A DNA stretch of 64,000 nt from Fusicatenibacter_A intestinipullorum (GTDB taxonomy: Bacteria; Bacillota; Negativicutes; Acidaminococcales; Acidaminococcaceae). The notes below the pieces were generated by a model that ran no database searches, was not told the DNA's origin, and saw nothing but the letters and a program-made list of their open reading frames with translations. Position numbers and translations under genes: made by a program. The stretch lies in assembly GCA_019117495.1 (NCBI GenBank), contig DWZP01000004.1, forward strand, positions 124,001 through 188,000, given 5' to 3'. Shown here piece after piece: positions 1-9,046 of the stretch; position 1 is the stretch's first letter, and each line of letters opens with the position of its first letter.

Positions 1-1228
1 CGTCGCAGCCGGTTTTGCCAAAATCTTCTTTAACGGCAAACTGAATGGTGAATTTTCCCTGCGGCATGGCTAAATCGGCAATATGTTTTGTAATTTCACC
101 GGCAAGCATTCCCGCATATTTTTTGCGCAGCTCTGTTAATTTGCCAGCAAGTTCTTTCAGTTCAGCCTGATTTTTTGAAAGTTCCTTATTTTTAACGGCA
201 ATGCTGCGGTCAATTTCCTGTAGCTGTCCGGCTTCCTGCTTAATTTTTTCAAGATATTCGTTAATGGCATCATAATCAGCACCGTATTTTTTCTGCAGTT
301 TATACCATAAATCCAAACGCTGCTCAACATAAGCGGAACGCTCCGCGTCAAACTCGCTGTTTTCCAGATAATCAAGCAGGTTTTTATGGCATTCCTCCAC
401 TGTCAGCCAGCATGTTTCCAGCATTTCGGCATTTTCCGAAAGCCCGGCATCATATCTTGCCGCCGTTTCAATTCTGCTTTTTGCCTCTGCCAAAGCGTCC
501 AGAACGCTGAACTTGCCGTCCAAAATTTCACCGGCATCACTTACAGCCTGCATTATTTTGCCGCTGTTCTGAATACGTTTCCATTCTTCCTGCAAGTCTT
601 CGAGTTCGCCTTTTTGCAGCCCGGCGTTGGTTATTTCTTCAATTTCCCATTCCAAACGGTCTAAAATACGTTCACGGTCCTGCCCTATGCTTTGCAGATG
701 CTCAAGTTCGCTTTTGGTTTTATTGTAGTTATCAAAAGCGCGGCTATATTCATTAAGCACCGGCATAATAAGGCTTTGTCCGTACAAATCTGTAAGCTGC
801 TGCGGAAAACCGGCTTTTAAAAGCGCCTGGTTCTCATGCTGTCCATGAATATCCACAAGCACAGCCGCAAAAGAACGCAAAACAGCCAGCGGCACCTGCA
901 CTCCGTTTACCGTAGCCTGGCTTTTGCCGGAAGCCGTTATGCGGCGGCGCAAAAACAGGCCGTCCTCATAATCAATTCCCTGTTCTTCCAGAAGTTGTCT
1001 GGCAGCCGGGCAATTATCAATATCAAAAATTGCCTGCACCGTTAAAGCATCCGTGCCGCTGCGCACATAATCTGCCGAAGCCCTTGCTCCCAAAGCTATG
1101 CTGAACGCATCTATGAGAATGGATTTGCCCGCGCCGGTTTCACCGGTAAAAACATTAAAGCCGCCGGTAAATTCAACTTTAGCATCTTCTATTAAAGCAA
1201 AATTATGTACATGTAAAGCCTGAAGCAT
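1..1228 (-). CDS. recN: DNA repair protein RecN, C-terminus beyond left edge
   Basis: This is an SMC-like ATPase that acts early in double-strand-break repair by recombination. It was read by translating the reverse strand from the ATG at 1228, because its stop lies outside the window. The N-terminus holds a P-loop GETGAGKS at residues 29-36, followed by the SIALGARA segment, and then a long charged coiled coil. About 409 residues are present; RecN is usually about 550-560, so the C-terminal ATPase lobe is missing. An AGAGG site lies 8 nt before the start. The argR stop is 11 nt upstream, and argR-recN is a common Firmicute pair. The cut is a window edge, not a pseudogene sign. Confidence 0.93.
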   Translation of the reverse strand, partial: MLQALHVHNFALIEDAKVEFTGGFNVFTGETGAGKSILIDAFSIALGARASADYVRSGTDALTVQAIFDIDNCPAARQLLEEQGIDYEDGLFLRRRITASGKSQATVNGVQVPLAVLRSFAAVLVDIHGQHENQALLKAGFPQQLTDLYGQSLIMPVLNEYSRAFDNYNKTKSELEHLQSIGQDRERILDRLEWEIEEITNAGLQKGELEDLQEEWKRIQNSGKIMQAVSDAGEILDGKFSVLDALAEAKSRIETAARYDAGLSENAEMLETCWLTVEECHKNLLDYLENSEFDAERSAYVEQRLDLWYKLQKKYGADYDAINEYLEKIKQEAGQLQEIDRSIAVKNKELSKNQAELKELAGKLTELRKKYAGMLAGEITKHIADLAMPQGKFTIQFAVKEDFGKTGCD

Positions 1229-1239
1229 TCTGCCAACCT

Positions 1240-1713
1240 CTATTTTTTACCAAATCTGCCAATAAATACATCCGTATTTTCGGGTTTATCAACAGCTACA
1301 AAAATCGTATCGTCACCGGCAACGGTTCCCAAAACCTCCGGCCACTTCATATAATCGAGCGCAAGCGCTACCGAAGACGCAGCGCCCGGCAGGCTGTGTA
1401 TTACTACCAAATTGCCGCCTGCCCTCAGGTTTAAAACCGAATCCTGCAAAATACGTTCCATTCTGCCGGAGTTTAAAAGAGCATTCTGGTCTTTCGGAAA
1501 AGCGTAATAATAACGCCCGGCAGCATCGGGAACTTTAATCAGCATTAATTCTTTAATATCGCGCGAAACTGTTGCCTGCGTAACTTCTATGCCGCTGGCG
1601 CGCAAAGCTGCCGCAAGTTCGTCCTGGGTTTCAATTTTCTGCGATTCAATTATGCTTTTAATTTTAGCATGGCGGTTTGTTTTTAATTGTTTAACGGATA
1701 CTTCTTCGTTCAT
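1240..1713 (-). CDS. argR: Arginine repressor ArgR
   Basis: A 157-residue transcriptional regulator that senses arginine and controls arginine synthesis and catabolism as a hexamer. The N-terminal winged helix (about residues 12-75) contains the recognition segment TQATVSRDIKEL. The C-terminal oligomerisation and arginine-binding domain keeps GTVAGDDTIFVAV, including the two aspartates that contact arginine in characterised ArgR proteins. Length matches the family (about 150). The start overlaps the nadK stop by 4 nt (ATGA), so the two are probably translationally coupled. No arginine genes lie in the window, so its targets are elsewhere. Confidence 0.96.
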   Translation of the reverse strand: MNEEVSVKQLKTNRHAKIKSIIESQKIETQDELAAALRASGIEVTQATVSRDIKELMLIKVPDAAGRYYYAFPKDQNALLNSGRMERILQDSVLNLRAGGNLVVIHSLPGAASSVALALDYMKWPEVLGTVAGDDTIFVAVDKPENTDVFIGRFGKK

Positions 1714-2585
1714 TTTGCTTCCTCATTTCTGCAGGTACGCATCAATTTTTGCTGCCAGGTTTCATAATAACTTCTTCCGTTTAAACGGATTAACCTGACT
1801 GGTTCGGGATTCTTTTCTATGCGGATAATATCATCTTCAGCAACTGCCGCCGTAATTTCACCGTCTGCTGAAAGCAGCAGTTCTTCATAGGGCGGCACTG
1901 CCGTGATTTCTATTAAATTATTTCCTGGTATAATCAGCGGGCGAGTATATAAGGCATGTGCGCAAATCGGAGTGATTATGGACACATCAAGGCTTGGGTG
2001 TACCATCGGCCCGCCTGCCGACAGCGAATACGCTGTTGAACCTGTTGCGGTTGCCACAATCAAACCGTCGGCGGCATAAATGCCGGAATGTTTGCCGTTA
2101 ATTTTCAGTTCCAGATGCGCAAGTTTGGAAATATGCCCTTTGGCCACAACCATGTCATTAAGCGCATGAGCCTGCACCGTTACCCTGCCGTTTTTTACAA
2201 CGCTTGCTTTCAGCTGGCTGCGTTCTTCCAGTTCAAAGTCATGCCCGGCAAGTTTTTGCAGCGCTTTTTCAAAATCGCTCATTTCGGTTTCTGCCAAAAA
2301 ACCAAGTTTGCCAAAGTTTACGCCGAACACGGGTATTTTTAAAGGTGAAAGATGCCGCGCCATTTGCAGAAAAGTACCGTCGCCGCCAAGCGAAATACCG
2401 GCATCCATCTGCGCCAGTGATTCCGCTTCTTTGCTGTAATAACCGGCTGCTTTAAAGTCTTTCATATCTTCCGGCAGCAGCGTTTTTAAGCCGTATTTCT
2501 GCAAAAGCGCCAAAATATCCGGCAGGCAGTCACGCACTTTGTCTTTCTGCATATTGGGAAACAGCCCTATTGTTGATACGGACAT
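1710..2585 (-). CDS. nadK: NAD kinase
   Basis: Phosphorylates NAD to NADP in the cytoplasm. The 291-residue protein carries the kinase signature LGGDGTFLQMAR around residue 67, the ALNDMVV segment (the conserved N-D/E pair) near the middle, and TGSTAYSLSAGGP around residue 180; these are the substrate and phosphate-binding motifs of the family. Length is typical. It lies between tlyA and argR, the usual Firmicute order tlyA-nadK-argR-recN, with 12 nt to tlyA and a 4-nt overlap with argR. Confidence 0.97.
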   Translation of the reverse strand: MSVSTIGLFPNMQKDKVRDCLPDILALLQKYGLKTLLPEDMKDFKAAGYYSKEAESLAQMDAGISLGGDGTFLQMARHLSPLKIPVFGVNFGKLGFLAETEMSDFEKALQKLAGHDFELEERSQLKASVVKNGRVTVQAHALNDMVVAKGHISKLAHLELKINGKHSGIYAADGLIVATATGSTAYSLSAGGPMVHPSLDVSIITPICAHALYTRPLIIPGNNLIEITAVPPYEELLLSADGEITAAVAEDDIIRIEKNPEPVRLIRLNGRSYYETWQQKLMRTCRNEEAK

Positions 2586-2597
2586 TTTTACACCTTC

Positions 2598-3410
2598 TTA
2601 TTTTCCGCTTGTATCAAGTGTTAAATGCGATTTCTTTACTTTTTCATCAGGGTCTACGGCAATTTCTTCCGCATCTGCGGCATTTTTTAAATACAAAAGG
2701 TATTCAATATTGCCTTCCGGCCCTTTAACCGGCGAATAATCAAGCCCGGCAATTTTAAAGCCAAGTTCTCTGGCTGTTGCAATAACGTTGTTTATTACCG
2801 TTAAATGCACCTGCGGGTCACGCACAACGCCTTTTTTGCCTACATTTTCCTTACCGGCTTCAAACTGCGGTTTTATAAGCGCAATAACAATGCCGTCATC
2901 TGCAATTATTTTCTTTACCGCAGGCAAAACCTTGTCAAGAGAAATAAAGGCAACGTCAATCGTTACAACATCCACCTTTTCCGGCAGGCTATCCGCTTCA
3001 AGATAGCGTACGTTGGTGCGCTCCATATTAACGACACGTTCGTCGCTGCGCAGCTTCCATGCCAGCTGACCGTAACCGACATCAATGGCATACACACGCG
3101 CAGCACCATTTTGCAGGGCGCAATCAGTAAAACCGCCTGTTGAAGCGCCGATATCGGCAGCAATTTTGCCTGTCAAATCAAGGTTAAAACAGCTTACTGC
3201 CTTTTCAAGCTTCAGCCCGCCGCGGCTTACATATTTAAGGTCGCCGCCCAAAAGGCGTATTGCGGCATCAGGCGCTACCTGCGTGCCTGTTTTATCAATT
3301 TTCTGTTCGTTTACAAGAACCTGCCCGGCCATAATAGCCGCCTGCGCGCGTGAACGCGATTCAAAAAATCCGCGCTGCACAAGCAGGGTATCCAAACGTT
3401 CTTTTTTCAC
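2598..3410 (-). CDS. tlyA: TlyA-family RNA methyltransferase
   Basis: A 270-residue protein with an N-terminal S4 RNA-binding domain (about residues 4-62, beginning RLDTLLVQRGFFESRSRAQ) and an FtsJ-type Rossmann methyltransferase domain. S-adenosylmethionine motif I is ADIGASTGGFTDCAL, followed by AIDVGYGQL. The mycobacterial homologue makes 2'-O-methylcytidines in 16S and 23S rRNA; older databases call it a haemolysin. The substrate here is inferred from the family. It sits 1 nt after dxs, the conserved dxs-tlyA-nadK order. Confidence 0.92.
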   Translation of the reverse strand: MKKERLDTLLVQRGFFESRSRAQAAIMAGQVLVNEQKIDKTGTQVAPDAAIRLLGGDLKYVSRGGLKLEKAVSCFNLDLTGKIAADIGASTGGFTDCALQNGAARVYAIDVGYGQLAWKLRSDERVVNMERTNVRYLEADSLPEKVDVVTIDVAFISLDKVLPAVKKIIADDGIVIALIKPQFEAGKENVGKKGVVRDPQVHLTVINNVIATARELGFKIAGLDYSPVKGPEGNIEYLLYLKNAADAEEIAVDPDEKVKKSHLTLDTSGK

Positions 3411-3411
3411 A

Positions 3412-5298
3412 TTAATCTCCGTTATTTACAAATTCTTTAATACGTTTTACAACGCTTTCATGGTCAAGGCCGATATCACGCATCAGCAAAGGCTTTGCCC
3501 CATGGGGAATATATTTATCGGGTATGCCTAAATTAAGCACTTTTACGCTTTGAAGCATACCGTTTTCATTAAGCACTTCCAGCACGGCGCTGCCTGCGCC
3601 GCCTTTTAAAGAGCCTTCTTCCATAGTTACTATATTTTTATACTGCTGCGCCGTTTTTACAAGCAGCTCACTGTCAAGCGGTTTAACAAAGCGCATGTTT
3701 ACAACCCCGGCACTGATGCCGTCTTCTTCAAGAGCAGCTGCTGCTTTCATTGCCTCGTCAACCATGCTGCCAACGGCCCAGATGCATACATCGCTGCCCT
3801 GTTTTAATTCTTCGGCTTTGCCGATTGGCAAGGTATGCAGCGGTTCTGAAATATCCACGCCTAAGCCGCTGCCGCGCGGATAGCGTAAAGCAACAGGCCC
3901 GTTAAATTTTACCGCAGTAGCCAGCATATGCCGGAGCTCGTTTTCGTCTTTCGGTGCCATAATGGTAATTTGCGGAATCAAACGCAAGTACGAAAAATCA
4001 AAAACGCCGTGGTGCGTATAGCCGTCGTCACCGACAAGCCCGGCCCTGTCGAGGCCAAGCACTACCGGTAAATTCTGCATGGCAATATCATGCAGCACCG
4101 AGTCATACGCTCTCTGCAAAAAGGTAGAATAAACCGCAACAACCGGGTGCAGCCCTGCCGCTGCCATACCTGCGGCCGAAGTTACTGCGTGCTGTTCGGC
4201 AATGCCTACATCAAAAAATCTGTCCGGGTAAGCGTCGGCAAAATAATTCAAACCTGTACCGTCCGGCATGGCTGCCGTAATGGCAACAATTTTTTTATCG
4301 TCTTTGGCAAGCTGCACCAGCGTTTTGCCAAAAACTTCGGTATAGCTCACCGGCGCATCAGGGTTGGTAATTTTTTTGCCGGTTTTTATTTCAAAAGGCC
4401 CGGTACCGTGAAATTTATTCGGACTTTTTTCCGCAGGCTCATATCCCTTACCCTTTTTGCTAATAACATGAATGATAACAGGGCCGGAAGTTTGCTTTGC
4501 GGTTTCAAAAACTTCCACAAGATGTTCCAGATTATGCCCGTCAACAGGGCCATAGTATTTAAAGCCCAGATGTTCAAAAACAGAACCCGGCACAAGCAGA
4601 TATTTAACGCTGCCTTTAACGCGGCGGACAATATTTATAATATTTTCGCCGTAGTTTTTATGTTTAAGCCAGCCTTCCAAATCCTTTTTTATGCGGGTAT
4701 ATGTTTTTGCCGTGCGCAGCTGGTACAGATAATCGCTCATAGCACCGACGTTTTTGGCGATAGACATCTCATTGTCATTAAGCACAACAATCAGCTTTTT
4801 CTGCAAATCACCGGCGTTGTTCAGCGCTTCATAAGCCATGCCGCCCGTCATGGAACCGTCGCCGATAACGGCAACCACTTCATTATCTTCGCCCTTCAGG
4901 TCACGCGCAATCGCCATGCCCAAAGCGGCCGATATCGAAGTGCTGGAATGCCCCGTTCCAAATGCATCGTACTTGCTTTCCTGAATTTTAGGAAAGCCGG
5001 AAATACCGTTATACTGGCGCAGCGTTTTAAAGGCTTCGCGCCGCCCGGTAATTATTTTGTGAATGTATGACTGATGCCCTACGTCCCAGATAATTTTATC
5101 CTTCGGGCAGTTAAAAACCTTATGCAGGGCCAGCGTCAGCTCCACAACGCCCAAATTAGGGGCAAGATGCCCGCCGTTTTTGGAGATAACTTCAATCATA
5201 TACTCGCGTATTTCGGCAGCCAGTTCGTTTAACGCTTCATAATTAAGTTTTTTTATATCTTCAGGTGAATCAATCTTTTTTAATAACCCGGCTGTCAT
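3412..5298 (-). CDS. dxs: 1-deoxy-D-xylulose-5-phosphate synthase
   Basis: First enzyme of the methylerythritol phosphate route to isoprenoids and a source of thiamine and pyridoxal precursors; it condenses pyruvate with glyceraldehyde 3-phosphate using thiamine diphosphate. The 628 residues match family length. Visible motifs are DVGHQSYIHKIITGR (conserved His near residue 75), GDGSMTGGMAYEALNNAG (thiamine diphosphate and Mg site, about residues 145-165), and the transketolase-type pyrimidine domain with VGIAEQHAVTSAAGMA. Located directly after the prenyl transferase gene ispA, so both supply isoprenoid chains from one transcript. Confidence 0.97.
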   Translation of the reverse strand: MTAGLLKKIDSPEDIKKLNYEALNELAAEIREYMIEVISKNGGHLAPNLGVVELTLALHKVFNCPKDKIIWDVGHQSYIHKIITGRREAFKTLRQYNGISGFPKIQESKYDAFGTGHSSTSISAALGMAIARDLKGEDNEVVAVIGDGSMTGGMAYEALNNAGDLQKKLIVVLNDNEMSIAKNVGAMSDYLYQLRTAKTYTRIKKDLEGWLKHKNYGENIINIVRRVKGSVKYLLVPGSVFEHLGFKYYGPVDGHNLEHLVEVFETAKQTSGPVIIHVISKKGKGYEPAEKSPNKFHGTGPFEIKTGKKITNPDAPVSYTEVFGKTLVQLAKDDKKIVAITAAMPDGTGLNYFADAYPDRFFDVGIAEQHAVTSAAGMAAAGLHPVVAVYSTFLQRAYDSVLHDIAMQNLPVVLGLDRAGLVGDDGYTHHGVFDFSYLRLIPQITIMAPKDENELRHMLATAVKFNGPVALRYPRGSGLGVDISEPLHTLPIGKAEELKQGSDVCIWAVGSMVDEAMKAAAALEEDGISAGVVNMRFVKPLDSELLVKTAQQYKNIVTMEEGSLKGGAGSAVLEVLNENGMLQSVKVLNLGIPDKYIPHGAKPLLMRDIGLDHESVVKRIKEFVNNGD

Positions 5299-5343
5299 TA
5301 AGGCATCTGTCCTTCCTGTAATTTTTAAACCGGCAAATAATTA

Positions 5344-6219
5344 TTAAGATTTACGTCCGCACATCAATTTTGTAATCTGACGCAGCGGCTCTGCTTTTTC
5401 GCCGAAGCTGTCCAGGCATTCCAGTGCTTCGGCAACGGTTTTTTCGGCCAGTGCCTTTGCACCTGCAAGCGTATATAAACTTACATAGGTAGATTTGTGT
5501 TTTTTCTCATCGCTGCCGGCGCTCTTGCCCATTTCGGCAGGGTCGCCCTCAACGTCAAGAATATCGTCGGTAATCTGGAAAGCAAGCCCCAAAAGGTCTG
5601 CAAAATGCGTCATCGCCAGCAGCTGGTCGTTTGTTGCGCCGGCAAGATGCGCGCCGCCGCGTACTGCCGCAATAAACATAGCTCCTGTTTTGCCGGAATG
5701 CAGTTTGCGCAGTTCGGCTTCGCTGATTTGTTTGCCTTCTGCATCAAGGTCAAGCGCCTGGCCGCCAACCATGCCAAAATTACCGGCACACATGGCAACT
5801 TCGCGCACAACTTCAACCAGAACTTCCGGCGGCACATTTTTTTGCTCCAGCATAACTTCAAAAGCCAGTGTTAAAAGGCCGTCGCCTGCCAAAAGCGCCA
5901 TTGCCTCGCCGAAAACCTTATGGTTGGTATACTTGCCGCGGCGGTAATCATCGTCATCCATGCACGGCAAATCATCATGAATCAAAGAATATGTATGAAT
6001 CATTTCCAGCCCGGCAGCAACCGGCAAAAAATTATAGCCATTTGCACCAACGGCGTCGGCAGTAGCCATTAAAAGAATCGGGCGTATGCGCTTGCCGCCT
6101 GCAAAAAGGCTGTATGCCATGGCTTCATCCACGCGGGAAATGCCTTTTTTCTGCATTCTTTTTTCCAAAAAATTGTTAATCAGTTTTTGCCTGTCAGAAT
6201 AATATTTTTCAAAATCCAT
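5344..6219 (-). CDS. ispA: Short-chain polyprenyl diphosphate synthase (farnesyl/geranyl type)
   Basis: A 291-residue trans-prenyltransferase that elongates dimethylallyl diphosphate with isopentenyl diphosphate. The first aspartate-rich motif is DDLPCMDDDD (about residue 86) and the second is TDDILDVEGD (about 218); the GGQALDL and KTG segments are also present. The two-residue insert in the first DDxx(xx)D motif is typical of bacterial farnesyl/geranyl diphosphate synthases. The start directly abuts the xseB stop. The nusB-xseA-xseB-ispA-dxs order is common in Firmicutes. Chain length cannot be fixed from sequence alone. Confidence 0.95.
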   Translation of the reverse strand: MDFEKYYSDRQKLINNFLEKRMQKKGISRVDEAMAYSLFAGGKRIRPILLMATADAVGANGYNFLPVAAGLEMIHTYSLIHDDLPCMDDDDYRRGKYTNHKVFGEAMALLAGDGLLTLAFEVMLEQKNVPPEVLVEVVREVAMCAGNFGMVGGQALDLDAEGKQISEAELRKLHSGKTGAMFIAAVRGGAHLAGATNDQLLAMTHFADLLGLAFQITDDILDVEGDPAEMGKSAGSDEKKHKSTYVSLYTLAGAKALAEKTVAEALECLDSFGEKAEPLRQITKLMCGRKS

Positions 6220-6465
6220 CTATTCATCAATCTCCTCAAAAGGTTTTGTTGTATAACCGCTGCTTGTTTCCATAATCTGTTCAACTGTCTGCCTTGCGGT
6301 ATCAAGCCTGCCTGCGCAGATTTTGCTTAGTTCTATGCCTTCTTTAAAAACTTCCAGCGATTCTTCAAGCGGCAAATTGCCTTCTTCAAGAAGTTTTACC
6401 TTTTCTTCAAGCATAGCCAGAGCTTCATCAAATTTTAAATTTTTAAGTGATTTTTTTACTGCCAT
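6220..6465 (-). CDS. xseB: Exodeoxyribonuclease VII small subunit
   Basis: An 81-residue helical protein that packs along the coiled-coil arm of XseA in exonuclease VII, which degrades single-stranded DNA to oligonucleotides. The family core LKFDEALAMLEEKVKLLEEGNLPLEESL and the following VFKEGIEL segment are obvious. Length is normal (70-85). It follows xseA with 3 nt between them, as expected for subunits made in fixed proportion. Confidence 0.95.
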   Translation of the reverse strand: MAVKKSLKNLKFDEALAMLEEKVKLLEEGNLPLEESLEVFKEGIELSKICAGRLDTARQTVEQIMETSSGYTTKPFEEIDE

Positions 6466-6468
6466 ATT

Positions 6469-7683
6469 TTACCGACCTTCCGTATGCTGAACCACCGAAA
6501 TAACGTTGCCGTCGCCGACCTGCGTTACTATTTCATCACCCCAGCGTACATCAGCTATACTTCTGATAATTTTTCCATCCGTATTTTCCGTAACACTGTA
6601 TCCGCGCGCGAGCACGGTAAGCGGGCTGAGCGCGTTGAGCTTTGCCGCCAGCACGCCGCAACTGTGCTGTTTCTGCATAAAGGCAGCATTAAAAACCTGC
6701 TCAAGCCGCACCGAAGCAAAATCAAATCTTTGCATTCTGCCTTCAAGCATACGCTGCGGAATTGATAACGCCCATGAATTTTGCAGACGCTCCAGTGTAG
6801 TTTCCGATAAAGCAAGCCGTTTTAAGACCGTGTTTTTTAAACGTTTTTCCAGTTCTGCAACGCTGTTTAAATAAGCATTGGCATCGGCAACAACAATTTC
6901 CGCAGCCTGCGAAGGGGTTGCTGCGCGTTTATCCGCCGCAAAATCCGTTAAAGTAAAATCCGTTTCGTGCCCAACTGCCGAAACAACAGGTATCTCTGAC
7001 GCCGCAACTGCACGGACGGTCTGTTCTTCATTAAAGGCCCACAATTCTTCAATAGAGCCGCCGCCGCGTCCAACAATCAAAACATCAGCCATTTTATTTT
7101 TATTCATAAACTCAATGGCATGAGCAATTTCTGCCGGTGCTTCTTTGCCCTGCACGCGTACCGGGTAAAGCAAAAGCTTTATGCCCTTGTTGCGCCTGCG
7201 CGAAACGGTAATTAAATCGCGCACTGCCGCGCCGGAAGGCGATGTAATGATACCAACTGTTTTTGGGTTTACCGGCAGCTGTTTTTTCCTGCTTTCATCA
7301 AACAGGCCTTCGTTTAACAGTTTTTGTTTAAGCTGTTCAAACGCCAGCATTAAATCGCCGGTGCCTTCCGGTATCATTAAATCGGTATAAAGCTGGTAAA
7401 CGCCGTCACGTTCGTAAACGCTTATGCGCCCTACAGCAATAACGGTATCGCCGTTTTGAGGTTCAAAACGCAAAGTACGCGCTGCCGTTTTAAACATTAC
7501 GGCTTTTAAAACCCCGCCTGCATCTTTTAACGTAAAATAGCAATGGCCGCTGCTGTAACGCTTAAAATTGGAAATTTCACCGCGCACCTGAATATTGGCG
7601 AAACGCCGTTCACCTTCAACAAGCGCTTTAATAAGCTTATTTACCTGGCTGACGGAATAAACATCATCATACACTTTTTTCAC
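6469..7683 (-). CDS. xseA: Exodeoxyribonuclease VII large subunit
   Basis: The 404-residue catalytic subunit of exonuclease VII. An N-terminal OB fold (about residues 9-105, starting SVSQVNKLIKALVEGE) is followed by the nuclease domain with VGIITSPSGAAVRDLI (about 140) and VGRGGGSIEELWAFNEE (about 205), then an EIPVVSAVGHETDFT motif and the C-terminal coiled coil. Length is in the normal range (about 400-450). Its start lies 17 nt inside the 3' end of the upstream TsaD-like gene, so the two reading frames overlap and are probably coupled. Confidence 0.96.
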   Translation of the reverse strand: MKKVYDDVYSVSQVNKLIKALVEGERRFANIQVRGEISNFKRYSSGHCYFTLKDAGGVLKAVMFKTAARTLRFEPQNGDTVIAVGRISVYERDGVYQLYTDLMIPEGTGDLMLAFEQLKQKLLNEGLFDESRKKQLPVNPKTVGIITSPSGAAVRDLITVSRRRNKGIKLLLYPVRVQGKEAPAEIAHAIEFMNKNKMADVLIVGRGGGSIEELWAFNEEQTVRAVAASEIPVVSAVGHETDFTLTDFAADKRAATPSQAAEIVVADANAYLNSVAELEKRLKNTVLKRLALSETTLERLQNSWALSIPQRMLEGRMQRFDFASVRLEQVFNAAFMQKQHSCGVLAAKLNALSPLTVLARGYSVTENTDGKIIRSIADVRWGDEIVTQVGDGNVISVVQHTEGR

Positions 7684-8623
7684 CCTTTAAAACTGCAAAA
7701 GCGGCACAGCCGGAGGCATTATCGCAGCTAAAGCGTGCCTGAGGGTGCCAAAGTGATATTTTTCTGCCTGTAAGTTTATTATGTAAATATTCTCTTATGT
7801 AAGTATTGCTGGCAACGCCGCCGGCAATTAGTACGCTTTTGGTATTATATTCCCTGCATGCGTTGTAAATAAGCCTGTAAAAGGTTTCTGCAAGCACTTT
7901 TTGCACGCCCAGCGCTATTCCGGCCGGGTCTGCCCCTGCCGCCAGTTTGCGCTCTGCCGCAGTTGCAGGCCCTGAAAGGCTTGCTTTGCAGCCTTTAACG
8001 GAAACAGGCAGTTCAACAGGCCCGGCAGCTGCTCCGGCAAATTTTTCAAGTGCCGGCCCTGCCGGAAATTGCAGCCCAAGGCTTACGCCAATACGGTCAA
8101 TAAACTGCCCGGCATGTAAATCAATACTGCCGCCGATTTCCGTCAATTTATAACTGCCACTGCCATCTTTTTCGGCCGTAAGTAAATCCGTTGTGCCGCC
8201 GGAAGCATGCAGAAACAAAAAGCGTTCATCATCCGGCCCGCCTGCCGACCATTTTCCTGCCAGCAGATGGTTTTCCTGATGGCTGATAAGCCACAGCGGA
8301 ATATTATTAAGCACCGAAACAGAACGCGCCAGCCCCGCGCCAACCAAAAAAGCCGGCATATAAGAATCCGGCAGGGGACGCGGATAACCGGAAGCGCAAA
8401 CGCCAATAATTTTTGCGCCCCGGGGCATTGCGTTTGTTATCATTTCCGGCAAGTTGCGTGTATGCTGAAAAACCATTTCGGATTGCTGCAAGCCGCATTT
8501 ACCTTCGTGTACTTGTAAAATCTGCCTGCTTTCCCCAACAAGGTTAGCCTGCCTATCCATAAAAGCAACCGAAGTTGTGTAGCAGCTTGTATCAATGCCA
8601 AGGTAAACTTCAAGCTCACTCAT
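7667..8623 (-). CDS. TsaD/Kae1-like paralogue of unknown role
   Basis: A 318-residue ASKHA-fold protein when started at the ATG at 8623 (MSELEVYLGIDTSC); a longer frame to 8695 would run into nusB without a better ribosome site. It keeps landmarks of the tRNA t6A enzyme TsaD: N-terminal LGIDTSCYTTSVA, the metal-site HxxxH in SHQENHLLAG, an altered ASGGTTDLL in place of SGGHT, DRIGVSLGLQFPAGP, LIAGGVASN and a late CDN. The divergence and the nusB-xseA location suggest it is the extra TsaD-like protein found in many Clostridia and Negativicutes, not TsaD itself. Its substrate is unknown. It overlaps nusB by 8 nt and xseA by 17 nt. Confidence 0.8.
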   Translation of the reverse strand: MSELEVYLGIDTSCYTTSVAFMDRQANLVGESRQILQVHEGKCGLQQSEMVFQHTRNLPEMITNAMPRGAKIIGVCASGYPRPLPDSYMPAFLVGAGLARSVSVLNNIPLWLISHQENHLLAGKWSAGGPDDERFLFLHASGGTTDLLTAEKDGSGSYKLTEIGGSIDLHAGQFIDRIGVSLGLQFPAGPALEKFAGAAAGPVELPVSVKGCKASLSGPATAAERKLAAGADPAGIALGVQKVLAETFYRLIYNACREYNTKSVLIAGGVASNTYIREYLHNKLTGRKISLWHPQARFSCDNASGCAAFAVLKGEKSV

Positions 8624-9026
8624 TGTTTCTGACCATTTTGCCAAGCAGCCCGTTAATAAAGCGCGGGCTGTCTTCCGAACCGTAAATTTTTGCAATTTCC
8701 ACGGCTTCGTTAATTGCTATGCCGGCAGGAATTTTTTCTTCCGCAAAATAAATTTCATAAACTGCCAGGCGTAAAATATTACGGTCTACGGCAGGCATGC
8801 GGCTTACTTCCCAGTCAATGGAAAATTCCGTAATTTTTGCATCAATTTCCTCCAGCGAATTTAAAATGCCGTTTAAAGCAATCTGTGCATAGTTCTGCGC
8901 TTTCAGCGCATTTTTGCTGTTTTGTTCTTCAACTGCCGCATTTAATGCTTCTTCTGCGCTGCAGCCGGAAAAATCTATTTGGAATAAACTTTGTACTACA
9001 AGTTCTCTTGATGTTCTGCGAATCAT
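8616..9026 (-). CDS. nusB: Transcription antitermination factor NusB
   Basis: A 136-residue all-helical RNA-binding protein that with NusE (S10) binds boxA and supports rRNA transcription. The start RRTSRELVVQSLFQIDF and the C-terminal block AVDRNILRLAVYEI, IPAGIAINEAVEIAKIYG and FINGLLGKM are family hallmarks. Length matches NusB. It lies between the DUF2273 gene and the TsaD paralogue, following the asp23/amaP envelope genes as in many Firmicutes. Confidence 0.96.
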   Translation of the reverse strand: MIRRTSRELVVQSLFQIDFSGCSAEEALNAAVEEQNSKNALKAQNYAQIALNGILNSLEEIDAKITEFSIDWEVSRMPAVDRNILRLAVYEIYFAEEKIPAGIAINEAVEIAKIYGSEDSPRFINGLLGKMVRNNE

Positions 9027-9046
9027 GTTTAACCTCGTTCTTTTAG

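Noticed and set aside
4090..5070. 326-codon plus-strand frame opposite dxs
   Set aside because: Antisense of a certain gene; arises from its codon bias and has no family features.
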